Shown here in pieces: positions 32,214 through 42,625 of a DNA stretch of 64,000 nucleotides (position 1 is its first letter; each line of letters begins with the position of its first letter). The stretch is taken from positions 726,413-790,412 of the forward strand of contig BCGN01000009.1 in assembly GCA_001599295.1 (NCBI GenBank). Reading direction: 5' to 3'. The notes below the pieces were generated by a model. The model had not been told where the DNA came from, ran no database searches, and worked only from the letters and a program-made list of their open reading frames with translations. The stretch comes from Sporopachydermia quercuum (Eukaryota > Ascomycota > Sporopachydermiomycetes > Sporopachydermiales > Sporopachydermiaceae). The translations under genes were made by a program, and so were the position numbers.

Positions 32214-34264
32214 TTTGGACCAAAAACAGCGCAATAAACAGTAATATTTGCTGAAATGATAACAACAAGTAGTTTGCCTGAATGTGGAGTGTGTACGGCA
32301 AATGCTGCTGTTGATAGTAACTATAGTACAATAAATACAAGACAGAGTCGGTAAATGTAGCTGGTAGTATANGAGCTGTTTGGTGGAGATAGTAAGCTGC
32401 TATGCCAAGGACATTTCCATAGTAGTTGATGGTATCTGATAATAAGGATAAAAATGGACTGATTAGAAAATCTATAATGAATAGCAGGAGAGTTTTGGCG
32501 CTGAAAGAGCGCAGAGTCTGAGAAGGGATAATTCTGGTACCTATTTTGGGACGGAATTGTTGGCTCTGATTCAGGGGGGCCGTTGTGGAGACTTTTGGGT
32601 GTGACATTTGAAGGGAAATAGTGATTATTTGGGCTGTCATATGAAGGTAAAATAATGATTATTTCATGACACGAATTACAGGTGAAGGTGGTGCGGTTAG
32701 CATATGAAGATGGCATTCATAATGAACCACTAGATAAATATACAACCGCTTCCCCGAAACCTGAAAAATATGATTCTGTATGCAATGGAACCAGTACCAT
32801 CAGAACAAGGATCACGTTGTTTTTTGAGTGCAGGCTTCAGTATACTTCAGAGCATATAGTCCAAGATGGATGCTACTTTATCTAGACTGCTTTTCAAATA
32901 TGCTTCTGGCAGTGTAGTACACTCTCAAAATTTTCATGCTCCAGCGAATGAAAGGTTTCATACTCTTCAAACAGGAACTTCAATAGGAGTAGAATCAGTC
33001 ACCTAACATACGTTTGTATTTGGATCTATCATCAATGGCCGTTGAATTCAGAATCAGGCAGCTATTTCAATGATTCACATAACACCATAAAACTTACTGA
33101 ATATCTAGTAAATAAATAGTACATAAATTCAACTGGTTATTAATGCTTCCATTTGATGCATTGCTAGCTCTTTATCATTCAGTTGCTATCAGGAGCAGCT
33201 GATTTCACAATTTCCCCTACTGAATTCTTCTCAAACAGAATGAATTATTGTTAAATGTTCCGCTAATGAAAGCATTTTATTGTCTTGAACCTAATTATAA
33301 TGCTAAATCTCTATATTCTATGAACTATTATGCTTGATATTTTGATTTGATGTATGTTGAATGAAGAGTGAATGTGCTTAAATGAGTGCATGAAGTGTAC
33401 TAGCGGAAATCAGTAGTCGCTTAGTCATAGTGAAGGAGCACCATAAACCGTTGAAAAGCAGATGAAAAACAGTTGAACATCCAATCAAACACTCTACACG
33501 AGTGCATTCCGCAAGCGTATGCCAATAGGTTATTTGAAGGTATCCTATCCATACAATTCAACACTAATCCTATTCCTCATTCAATAGAACTAGCTGGAGA
33601 GAGACTAAGAAAAAAGAGTCAAATAATGACAGGATTCTGATTCGGGAGCATCTCTTTCCAAACGTGATGATTGCCCCTGACAGTTAAAATGTTACGAACT
33701 TCCGTAGTACTTGCTTGATACTATCCGATACTACCATCAGTATTCAGGTTGAATGTTGCATCCAGAAATATACAAATTAATAATCCCTGGTTTCGGAATT
33801 ATCTCCCGGTCCTCTGATTTCTCTCACCTCCAGCACTTTCAAATCCAGTCTGAAGTCTAAGGACGGCGGAGCCTCCGACCAATGCTTCCCCTACTTGTTT
33901 GCGCTAGTCAACNTTTTGATGTTCTTAGTGCAGTTTCCGTTAGTCTAGTAATCGAGCTCTATTGAATGAGAATTGATTTTCGTGTATTAAAATTAATGCA
34001 AATGTTTAGTTTAGTGAATGAAGATGAGTTTCGATGCCAGAGAATGGCTATCGTGTCCAATTTTCATACAATATCTGGGATGTCCTGCGATCTAATTGAT
34101 GGAACCGCTAGAACGTTTACAAAGCAGAAATTCTCAAGCGTACCGAGAAAAGAATGGGCACTATGAGTAAAAGACAATGAACACCCCTGCTTTTCTTCTT
34201 TTTCTTCTTCTTCTGCTTCCCATATTAGTCTGTCTTCTTATGCTTCATTGGCCTTTAAGTTCAC
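32214..34264. other. Intergenic region upstream of the R/D/S-rich gene
   Basis: No gene can be supported. A small GC-richer patch at about 33775-33895 reads protein-like on the minus strand (HWSEAPPSLDFRLDLKVLEV) but spans fewer than 40 codons, and the opposite strand is also open there, so no call is made. A pyrimidine tract (CTTCTT repeats) lies near 34190-34225 beyond the CDC6 stop. Confidence 0.35.
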
Positions 34265-36256
34265 CTAATAAAGCAACCCTTTTAATAATTCTACTCCCTC
34301 TATTGCTGACATCATATCTGACTTGGTAACATTAGAACTGACTTTCCTCTGGCTATAATCCTCACCAACTCCTTGATACAAATTAACACCAGCACTTGCA
34401 CCTCCTCCACCTTTGGATTTCCTTCCTCCTTGCGAAGTTGATCCCATTGATCGTCTGCCGCATATTCCTGCTACATTTATAAGACCAGAAGATTCCAGCA
34501 CGTTCACTACCTCTAAGTACTCATTGAGCTTCAATTGGCCTAACGGAGATCCAGTTTTACAGTAATGATCAAATAGCTTTTGAACGGTCAATGTTGATTT
34601 CCCGTCAGCAAAATCACACTCGGCCTGAACTAACGTTGCTAGGACAGCTTTCTGTAGTACCGTTATTTTATGGATCCTCGATAGCGACGACTGGCCAAAG
34701 GATTGGGAACATACTTTGGCCATTTGAGAGATCATTGCTTTGGGAGCGTTTTCCAACGTATAAGATAACAGAGAATTATCATTGGCATTGCTGTTCAGGT
34801 TTTCCTGTACTTTGAGCCTTAACGACTGTTCAACAAGCTCAATGGCTCTTCTGCAAATATCAAATGCTTTCCGGAGATCTCCGGTATTACTAGACGTCTT
34901 CTTAGCACACAGCATAATGGCTGCTGGATGAATCAAAGGCGGAATGGTAGGCTTCGGGGATGTTTCTGGAGGATACAATGATAACAATCTTGTTCTTATT
35001 ATGGAAGAGATCTCTCCAGATGTATAAGGAAGAAAAGGAATAACCTCTGGGTTCAAACTGTTTGCCTTCAACCTGGGAAGGAACCTATCAGTTAAATCAA
35101 GAGCATTAGCAATACCGATCAATATCAAATTGGAATTCGGTTTGAAAGCCCATGAGAAAAGCTCAAAGAGCACTTGCTGATCTCTGGTAATTAGATGGTC
35201 CAGCTCATCCAGTACTAATATAACAGTGCTGGGATTCTCATTACTCTTCCTGAACATAAGATCTGCCAATTCATTAATACCTTTTGGCGATGGTAGTTTC
35301 TTTTTCCCCTGAGTCAACTCTGAATATATCTCATCAAATATCATAGATGGTTGAGAAACAATCATACAGTTTACTTCTGCAAAGGCTATATTTTCAAGCT
35401 GTGGGTTCAATTTGCATGAATATCTAGTATNGGATTTATGAGGCTTGAGAATCTCTTGAAGCAGGCTATCAAGCATTGCAGATTTCCCTGTGCCTGGAGG
35501 TCCACTGATGTATAAAGCACCTGAAGTTTCAGCGGACTTATGATGGTTTAATTTGCTTTCGAGGAATCCTATAAGCTGTTGCCTTTCCTTATCTCTTCCA
35601 TAGTACTCTCTACATTTAGAGCCTCTTTGGAATATAGCTTTGCCTTTTGTATAGACAGAACTGAAGCTGGGAAACTCAAAATCTAGTACTGCATCAAAAG
35701 TGTGTTTTCTACTTTTAGTTGGACTCTGGGGCTCTTTTGAATATAGTTTTAACAACTGGGTGTTTAAAGATAGTCCTTTGGGTTTCTGAGGGGTCGATTC
35801 TGGAGAAGGAGGAAGCTGCGGTTCATCTTTTGCAAGAGTGAATAGTTTGAAAGGTTTCACATTTGGCTTTACCTTTGGTTTACTAGGTGTTATGTCTGAC
35901 AGATTGTTCGTTTTCTTTTTCTTTGTTGCAGGCTCTGATTGAGATATTGAAGATGGAGAAGATTCATCTATGAANGGATCTTCCAGAGGGATGCTAGTCA
36001 ATAAGAGTTCATCATCATCAATGGTGGAGCTCCTTGAAGTTTTTGAACAGGATTTTGGTGTGGGAAGCAAATTAGTTGTAGTATTAGAGCTCAANTCAGT
36101 ATCAATTCTGAGATTTTTTGATGGTACGCTGGAAGCCCTTGTTGATTTTCTCAATTGTCGTCTTTCAGCGGTCGTAGCTGTGAGTTCACTGCAAGACTCA
36201 TCATTGATTGCTTTCGCGCTTGATCTAGTTCTTCTAGGAGTATTTGGTTCACTCAT
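34265..36256 (-). CDS. CDC6: Replication-licensing ATPase Cdc6
   Basis: The 663-residue AAA+ protein binds ORC at origins and loads Mcm2-7 in G1. Walker A GPPGTGKS is near residues 250-257, Walker B LVLDELDHL near 344-352, sensor 1 LILIGIAN follows, and the sensor 2 Arg lies in GDLRKAFDICRRA near 455. The C-terminal winged helix includes LTVQKLFDHYCK. The N-terminal 200 residues are basic and disordered with CDK-type sites (TPRR at 7-10, TPKS, TPSKPK, SPTKSRK), the expected means of cell-cycle control. It is longer than S. cerevisiae Cdc6 (513). Orc1 is excluded by length and lack of a BAH domain. Two MluI boxes lie 333-349 bases upstream. The C-terminus has a Gly/Ser-rich insert. Three codons contain n. 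Confidence 0.93.
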   Translation of the reverse strand: MSEPNTPRRTRSSAKAINDESCSELTATTAERRQLRKSTRASSVPSKNLRIDTXLSSNTTTNLLPTPKSCSKTSRSSTIDDDELLLTSIPLEDXFIDESSPSSISQSEPATKKKKTNNLSDITPSKPKVKPNVKPFKLFTLAKDEPQLPPSPESTPQKPKGLSLNTQLLKLYSKEPQSPTKSRKHTFDAVLDFEFPSFSSVYTKGKAIFQRGSKCREYYGRDKERQQLIGFLESKLNHHKSAETSGALYISGPPGTGKSAMLDSLLQEILKPHKSXTRYSCKLNPQLENIAFAEVNCMIVSQPSMIFDEIYSELTQGKKKLPSPKGINELADLMFRKSNENPSTVILVLDELDHLITRDQQVLFELFSWAFKPNSNLILIGIANALDLTDRFLPRLKANSLNPEVIPFLPYTSGEISSIIRTRLLSLYPPETSPKPTIPPLIHPAAIMLCAKKTSSNTGDLRKAFDICRRAIELVEQSLRLKVQENLNSNANDNSLLSYTLENAPKAMISQMAKVCSQSFGQSSLSRIHKITVLQKAVLATLVQAECDFADGKSTLTVQKLFDHYCKTGSPLGQLKLNEYLEVVNVLESSGLINVAGICGRRSMGSTSQGGRKSKGGGGASAGVNLYQGVGEDYSQRKVSSNVTKSDMMSAIEGVELLKGLLY

Positions 36257-38167
36257 TCTTCAAATCAAGTATGTTTTTCAATAGATTTTACTTATTAATC
36301 AATAGAATCATGTAAAAGATAGTAACTATTCCTATTTAAAATCAGCTGAAATGGATCCTAGATACTGCAGCTGGAGATGATCGAACTGTTTAATAGGCAA
36401 CGAAACTAACAATACAGTACAGGGAAAAAAAGAAAACCATAAAATCAAATTCAACACGGTCGAAAATGAAGATCAAAAATTATTTCCATTATAAACATTG
36501 ATTATCCTTTATTAATCAATCAATTGTATACCTCAACCACGATTGAATAGTGAAAAAAGAAATGGCTGGTTCTCGATTAGGGAAAGAAACGCGTTAAAGA
36601 CGCGTCAAAAGCTCTCCTAAAATGGAACATTTCCATTTAATCCGTTTCGGTTTTGGCTACGGAATTGNCTGGAGAGACGCCGGTGGGTATTCTGAAGACA
36701 GTAAGAGTCAGAGAAACAAGGTAAAAACGAAGTTTTGGAAGTATCTAGGTGGTTTTAGTTGGAATTATTCGAATTTTTGGTGATTCAAGAATGTTATTAT
36801 AANATGAAGTAAATCAGTAGTATATATAGATAAGTATGTATTGTGTTGTATTTAGTGCAAAGGAGATTATGTCTCATTTGAAGAAATGTCATACATGTCA
36901 CATAGCAAAAAATTGTCATGATAGGACAGGATTATACTGAGCATGTTCCACCGGAATAAACCGCCATTCTCTTCTTTATTATTGACGATATAGACACAAT
37001 GTATGACTTGAAATCGATAGAAACACATAGAGAACTCAAATTATTATACCTCTAGCATTTCTAGATCATGGGGGACAAAAGCACTTACTTCGTCATTATG
37101 TATAACTCGNAGTCTTGTTCTCAAATCACGACAGCAGTTCAATTTGTGACTAAACACCCCTTCAGTACACTGACCCGGATAGTATTCAGTCCGTCAAATA
37201 AATTCATCCTGCCCGGATAAGTCCCAACTGCTCTAAACCCATCCCCTCACACCCTTCCACCTAGCCATTTCTATTAACCGATTATCTAATCATCTATTCT
37301 CGTGAACAAGAATTTTATGATTACAAACAGAATTCCCTTTTATTCAATATTCTTCTCGCTTTGATAAATGCATCAGCATCATCATTGCATGTTATTACTG
37401 CTGTTTAGCATCATTATTATCATTACCAAAAGCTCTTTTCTATTGTATTATTGTTTTGTATTATTGTACTGTATTATAGTGATATCACCTCTATTGCTTT
37501 GGTGCACTTATGTGATAGTTATTTGGTTTGAAACGTTGAATTGAACGTCTAGAGACCAGTAGAACCGCATGATGCTATTGACTGAGTTTAGTAACAGCGC
37601 ATAAGAATCAAGGGTTAAAAATTAAGTCTTGCTGAAGGAAAGAGCCAATCAGCAGCAGAACGAAGTAGATCGTCGATAGAATAACGTGATAGGCTACAAC
37701 AAAGAACTAGTTGCGAAATTAGAAGGATCAAATTAAGCTTTCAACTGTGCCAGTAGTTTGTCAACTGGTCAGATGTCATAATACACTAGACTTTGTTAGC
37801 GGCAGTTAAATAGAACAACTGAACAAAAGAAATCACATGATTTGTCTTATTGTTGTCAGACATTGTCACTGACTCAAACGCCGAAAAGATCAGATATTTG
37901 CCTGATTGATCTACCGGTATTAACAGCACTAATTATAGAAGCAACAACAGGAATAAGACTGCATGTCTACTCNTTACGCGGCATTGATACCTAAGTTATT
38001 TGTACAAGATTGCATTATCAAGGACCCAGAGTTCATAGTTCTGCAGCCTTTANGTACCAGCGCGCACAGGAATAGAACAGCAGAAAAAAGTCGTTCCCAC
38101 GTTCACTACAGCACGTCACAGCATCGAATAGCATAAATCATATTTACCATATCAGCATACGTTTATT
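36257..38167. other. Divergent promoter CDC6/SNT1
   Basis: 1.9 kb without a supported gene. It holds the two MluI boxes for CDC6 (36589-36605); the rest is AT-rich with several n. Confidence 0.5.
36589..36605. promoter_or_regulatory. Paired MluI cell-cycle boxes upstream of CDC6
   Basis: ACGCGT occurs at 36589-36594 and again at 36600-36605, 11 bases apart start to start, about one helical turn. This is the binding site of the MBF (Mbp1-Swi6) G1/S factor. CDC6 homologues such as fission yeast cdc18 are classic MBF targets. Two close copies in AT-rich DNA, upstream of a G1/S gene, are unlikely to be chance. Confidence 0.75.
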
Positions 38168-41100
38168 ATGCATTCAAATATATCACAACTGTTGCAGGCT
38201 CCTTATAACGGCTCCGGCCCATCAGGAGGCTCCGCAAACCAACCGAAAAGCACAGCGGGGAATGCACCTCTGCGGAAACGGTCAACGTCTCCAGAGGTAA
38301 CAACAGCATCGGCAAGGACCCAAAATCTGTCTTCCGGGACCAATTTGTACAACAGCAACAACAATAGCAACAGCAATAGTGGCAAAAGACCGTCCAGTAA
38401 CACAGTTCTGCCTGCAAACGAGAGCAGTGCAATAGGAGACCCAAATCCCAATGCAGGAACGGGACCGTCGGGACCGTCGGATGGGTACAACGGCTCTAGT
38501 TATTACGATAGGGACCGGGAAAGACTGCGAAGAGAACGAGAGGCTGCGGAATACAAAAAGAAAAGGATCCCGTCGCGAGAGTTCAGTGATCGGGATAAAG
38601 AAAGGGACTGGGATTGGGACCGTGACCGGGATCGAGATCGAGATCGGGACAGAGAATTCCCTCCGAGTCAATACCCATATCGGCGAGACTCGAGCTTGAG
38701 AACACCCCCGGGACGACCTTCCGGTCCAAATCCATCGAGATATGATCCGAAACCCTATTCGCGAGGCAATTCGTACCGCCACGACTCTTATCGTCATTAC
38801 CGAGCTGGCGGGCCTGGTGGATCTGGTGGGGCACCGGCTGGAGTCTCTCAGCCTCCAGCCACGGCTATTCCGGCCGGATCAACCGAAAAACAAACCTTAT
38901 CAACCGGACCGGGTCCTGTTAAAACAAGTGGGTCAATTTCGGCTCCTCCGACGGGTCCCAGTGCTTTGAAAGACTGGGACTTTGACCCTGATCGTGAGAG
39001 AGACAGGATACCCGATAGAAGACTTCGCAAGGATCTGGATGGGAGAACAGATAGAGACGGACGGTTCGGAAGGAAGTCCTGGGAGAATGAGGTGGAGCCA
39101 AGTTACAAACGAGCAAGGTCTCCGTTCCGAGACTCTCGGCAAACCTCGGGACGTCCGGAACCCAGTAATAGCTCCGTTGGATCTATTCCCGAAGAAGAAA
39201 GACCCTCTGCAGGAGGACCAACAAGGGATCGAGAGCCTAATCTGGATAAAGAGACGGATTTGTTCCCGGACCTCTTAGAACGGGACAGGGAACGGGACAT
39301 GGACACCAGACCCCGCGGTGGAAGCACTCGAACATCAGGACAGGGCCCCGGTCCAGCTCCAGGTCCTGGTCCAGGAATCGGGCCGGGTCCAGGACCAGGG
39401 CCTCTTTCCCATAGGCGATATTTTCCGAATACCCACACCCAACCTCCTTCGGGTCCCGGAGCGTATCGGGAACGATACCCGTCAGACTATCGGGACAGTC
39501 GTTACAATCGGGATAATAGAGACAAATACCCCGGGCCAGGGGATCGGTACATCCGAGATCGGGACAATAGGGACAGAGACTCTGAACTTGACTTCCGACA
39601 TTATGACTATCTACCCCGGGACAGAGAACGGGAAAGATTTAGGTTCAACTACCGGGATCCCAGAGACCCTAGAGACCCTCGGGACTCCCGAGATTATCGC
39701 GATCGGTACCGGGACCCAAGCAGAGATGCTCCTGTGGGTCCTCGCAGCCTTTATCAAAGAGCCAGCTTAGAAAGTCCTACTGCAGTTTCAGCAAGTTACT
39801 ATGAAGAAAAGGAGAGACTACATAGATACAGCACAGGGTCTAGCAGTTTGACTAACTCTGTCCGGAAAAAACCCAATTTGATCGACACGGACAGCGAGAA
39901 AAACTGGGGTAGTGGTACAAATCTTAGTTCTACTAGCCAGAAGGCTCCAGACTCTTTTGAGGGTCTCTCCTCTAATTTCAAAGGGCCCTCGTTGATCGCA
40001 AATGAAAAGGCAAGGACCCTCAAGCAGAAGGATCTGAAAGAGCTTTCACCAAACGATTCAGACAGGAGCGATGTTCTCAAAGGACGTCCAAGTGTCCGGA
40101 AAGAGCAAGACACGGGTGCGGCTGCCGACAAAATGGACATTGACGAAGATAATAGCACAGTTAAAGGAATCTCGGAGAGCAAACCGAGCAAACCAAGCAA
40201 ACCGGACAGCGAGAAAGCGGTGGAAAGCGGCGAAAATGGGGGAATAGTTGTCAAGTCGGAGCCTGAGGGTCCGAAAGCTGCTGATGAAGACGCTAGAAGC
40301 GCAGCAATGGACATTGAGACGGAAATTAAGCCAAAATCGGGTGTTTCTGACCAAAAAGATTCTGGTAGAGCGTATAAAGAGTCTATTTCTCCCGAACCAA
40401 CGTCAAACCTCATTCCAGACCTTAACAATAAACTGATTAAAGACTTGGCCACAGCCACAAATCCAAGTAAATTTGTTGCGGACATTGACACTAAAACCAT
40501 TTTTCATGAACACAATGCAAATCTAAAACCCAGCGAAGAAACTCAATTCGAAACTGAAGACGATGACTATTCTCCTACTGAAGAACCCTTTGGCATAAAG
40601 AATGAAAGTGAGTCCGAAGAAGGGATTGAGAAAGACAAGCAACCCAAACTCATACTTAAAACTGAGTCTTCTGAATACTCTCCGCAGCCACAGGGGCCAA
40701 ACTTTCCTCCTTCCGAGTCTCTCGAACAACACCCTTACGTCTCAGACTCTTCTAAGAATGAATTAACTATCCTAAGTGAAAACAAGCTCATTAACTACAA
40801 TTATATCTTCCCTCTAAACAGACTTGAAATGCAGATGTACAATTTGGAATTNCTGCCAAAGGAGACGAAGCGGAAATATCTTAAATATACCTTGCAGACC
40901 CCAGTGAAGACCCTCAGAAGTTACCCATTCTATAAGGCCAATCTCGTACACCATGAAACCCGACAGCAGAGCAACCTTTTGGAGGCTTTCCGACAGAAAA
41001 AGCGGTTTATACACGTGAAAGAGAAACAACTGTGTAAGCAGTATCTCAGACTGAAACAGGAATGGGACCGAAGCTGCGCCGTCTTGGAATTAGCCGATGT

Positions 41101-42625
41101 AAAGCAGCCGGAAGAGGCCGGAGATGAGGTCGGCGGCGATGGACTTGGCGGCAGCAGTGGCATCGGGATCGGCACTGGAAGTGGAGGCGGAGGCGGTATT
41201 GGTGGAGGATCTGGGGGTGTTGGCGGGGTCCCGGGCTCTGGTGGCTCTGGTGGCTTGGGAACGTCTAATAGAAGATCACGTCATCATGGAGACTCTGTCC
41301 GAACCGAGGCTGAATTTTTAGAGATTCTAGCTAATCTGGAGCGGGAAAACGCTCGTGATCCTGCCTATAGAGCCAGATTAACCGCGGCTAAAGTCCCCGA
41401 TATGATACTAGACCCTGTGGCCCGCGAAGAGATGAAGTTTATTGACGTAAATAACCTTGTTGAGAACAAGGACCGATGGGCTAATCGGCTCAAGACGGAC
41501 AAAATAGACACTTTCACCCCTGAAGAGCATGAGAAATTCTGTGCTGCCTACGTGAATTATCCGAAACAATTTGGCAAAATCAGTACATTAATGGGAGGCT
41601 TACGGTCATTTGAAGAATGTGTGTTACACTATTATCGGACAAAGAAGAGTATTGATTATAAGAACCTCGTGGCCAACAAGAAGCGAGGAGGTCGGAAAGG
41701 TAAAAAGAAGGAAAAGAAGGGCAAAGGCGGAGGATCTGGNTCTGGCGGGGGATCTGGTGGATCTGGTGGAGGACCTGGCGGTAAAACTAATAACAATTCT
41801 ACTAGTACTTCCAAAGCCGGTACTCCTAACGCTCAAGAGGAATCAACAGCTGAGGCAGCAACAACTAATGCAGGATCTGTGGATACCGAAATCTTTCCGA
41901 GTGCGGCCGAACAAGTGGAAGAACGAACGAAAGAGGAAACTGAACCCGCCAGTATTCCTTTAAATGGCGGTGGTCCTTCCGTTTACACCGAAACCGGACG
42001 GCCTAAAAGAGCAGCAGCACCGACGTTTGGGGAAGAGGATAAAAAAGAGGATGAAAAGAAGAAAAAAAAGAGAAAAGACACTAAAAAGAAGCCCGAAAAC
42101 GATCCTGATGGTAAACCAAACGCTGCTGGAAAGGTCCAAGAAGACCCTTCTGCATTAAAGTCTGGAAACACAACTGGAACAGCTGCCGTAGACAGTTCAA
42201 CCTCTAAAGCCGGCGCTAAACATTCTCCTGTTGAAAATGATTCCTCCGAAGCTTCTACAAACATACCCGAGAAAGGAATTACTAGCTATTGGTCAATTGG
42301 TGAAGTAGACTTGTTTCCTAAGCTTTTAATGCAATACGGTAGCAGATGGGACGAAGTAGCGAAAGTATTACGGTCAAAATCACCAATGATGGTTAAAAAC
42401 CATTATTCACGACATGCAATGTTATACGGTTGGGACTCAATCGTTGCTAAAGCTGATAAAGCGCTGAACCTACTGGATCAGGACAATAAAATACCGGCTG
42501 AAGGGTCTCGAAATAGTTTGAAAATCGGTAGTGATGGTCCAGAAAGCACCATTGCCTCCGTATCTATTTCAGCCGATACTTCGAGATCATTTGGTTCGAA
42601 AATAAGCAGTTTATTGAATGACTAA
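38168..42625 (+). CDS. SNT1: Set3 complex SANT-domain subunit Snt1
   Basis: The 1485-residue protein is the yeast relative of NCoR/SMRT and the scaffold of the Set3 histone-deacetylase complex (Hos2, Hst1, Sif2). Residues 1-560 are low-complexity: RD repeats (DRDRDRDRDRE), PGPGPGPG near 395-410 and RDPRDPRDSRDYRD. A conserved helical block (FPLNRLEMQMYNL to QEWDRSCAVLEL) spans about 880-975. SANT1 is DTFTPEEHEKFCAAYVNYPK to HYYRTKKS near 1113-1160; SANT2 is SYWSIGEVDLFPKLLMQYG to KNHYSRH near 1372-1418. Gly-rich linkers flank SANT1. The 5' half is clearly GC-richer than its surroundings. Followed by ELO2 and RRP43 in the same order as YCR033W-YCR035C. Two codons contain n. Confidence 0.94.
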   Translation: MHSNISQLLQAPYNGSGPSGGSANQPKSTAGNAPLRKRSTSPEVTTASARTQNLSSGTNLYNSNNNSNSNSGKRPSSNTVLPANESSAIGDPNPNAGTGPSGPSDGYNGSSYYDRDRERLRREREAAEYKKKRIPSREFSDRDKERDWDWDRDRDRDRDRDREFPPSQYPYRRDSSLRTPPGRPSGPNPSRYDPKPYSRGNSYRHDSYRHYRAGGPGGSGGAPAGVSQPPATAIPAGSTEKQTLSTGPGPVKTSGSISAPPTGPSALKDWDFDPDRERDRIPDRRLRKDLDGRTDRDGRFGRKSWENEVEPSYKRARSPFRDSRQTSGRPEPSNSSVGSIPEEERPSAGGPTRDREPNLDKETDLFPDLLERDRERDMDTRPRGGSTRTSGQGPGPAPGPGPGIGPGPGPGPLSHRRYFPNTHTQPPSGPGAYRERYPSDYRDSRYNRDNRDKYPGPGDRYIRDRDNRDRDSELDFRHYDYLPRDRERERFRFNYRDPRDPRDPRDSRDYRDRYRDPSRDAPVGPRSLYQRASLESPTAVSASYYEEKERLHRYSTGSSSLTNSVRKKPNLIDTDSEKNWGSGTNLSSTSQKAPDSFEGLSSNFKGPSLIANEKARTLKQKDLKELSPNDSDRSDVLKGRPSVRKEQDTGAAADKMDIDEDNSTVKGISESKPSKPSKPDSEKAVESGENGGIVVKSEPEGPKAADEDARSAAMDIETEIKPKSGVSDQKDSGRAYKESISPEPTSNLIPDLNNKLIKDLATATNPSKFVADIDTKTIFHEHNANLKPSEETQFETEDDDYSPTEEPFGIKNESESEEGIEKDKQPKLILKTESSEYSPQPQGPNFPPSESLEQHPYVSDSSKNELTILSENKLINYNYIFPLNRLEMQMYNLEXLPKETKRKYLKYTLQTPVKTLRSYPFYKANLVHHETRQQSNLLEAFRQKKRFIHVKEKQLCKQYLRLKQEWDRSCAVLELADVKQPEEAGDEVGGDGLGGSSGIGIGTGSGGGGGIGGGSGGVGGVPGSGGSGGLGTSNRRSRHHGDSVRTEAEFLEILANLERENARDPAYRARLTAAKVPDMILDPVAREEMKFIDVNNLVENKDRWANRLKTDKIDTFTPEEHEKFCAAYVNYPKQFGKISTLMGGLRSFEECVLHYYRTKKSIDYKNLVANKKRGGRKGKKKEKKGKGGGSXSGGGSGGSGGGPGGKTNNNSTSTSKAGTPNAQEESTAEAATTNAGSVDTEIFPSAAEQVEERTKEETEPASIPLNGGGPSVYTETGRPKRAAAPTFGEEDKKEDEKKKKKRKDTKKKPENDPDGKPNAAGKVQEDPSALKSGNTTGTAAVDSSTSKAGAKHSPVENDSSEASTNIPEKGITSYWSIGEVDLFPKLLMQYGSRWDEVAKVLRSKSPMMVKNHYSRHAMLYGWDSIVAKADKALNLLDQDNKIPAEGSRNSLKIGSDGPESTIASVSISADTSRSFGSKISSLLND

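Noticed and set aside
33775-33895. Protein-like C-terminal fragment on the minus strand
   Set aside because: Fewer than 40 codons, no convincing upstream exon, and the plus strand of the same stretch is also open.
38168-38834. Long minus- and plus-strand frames overlapping SNT1
   Set aside because: They mirror the low-complexity GC-rich SNT1 sequence and have no independent coding signal.
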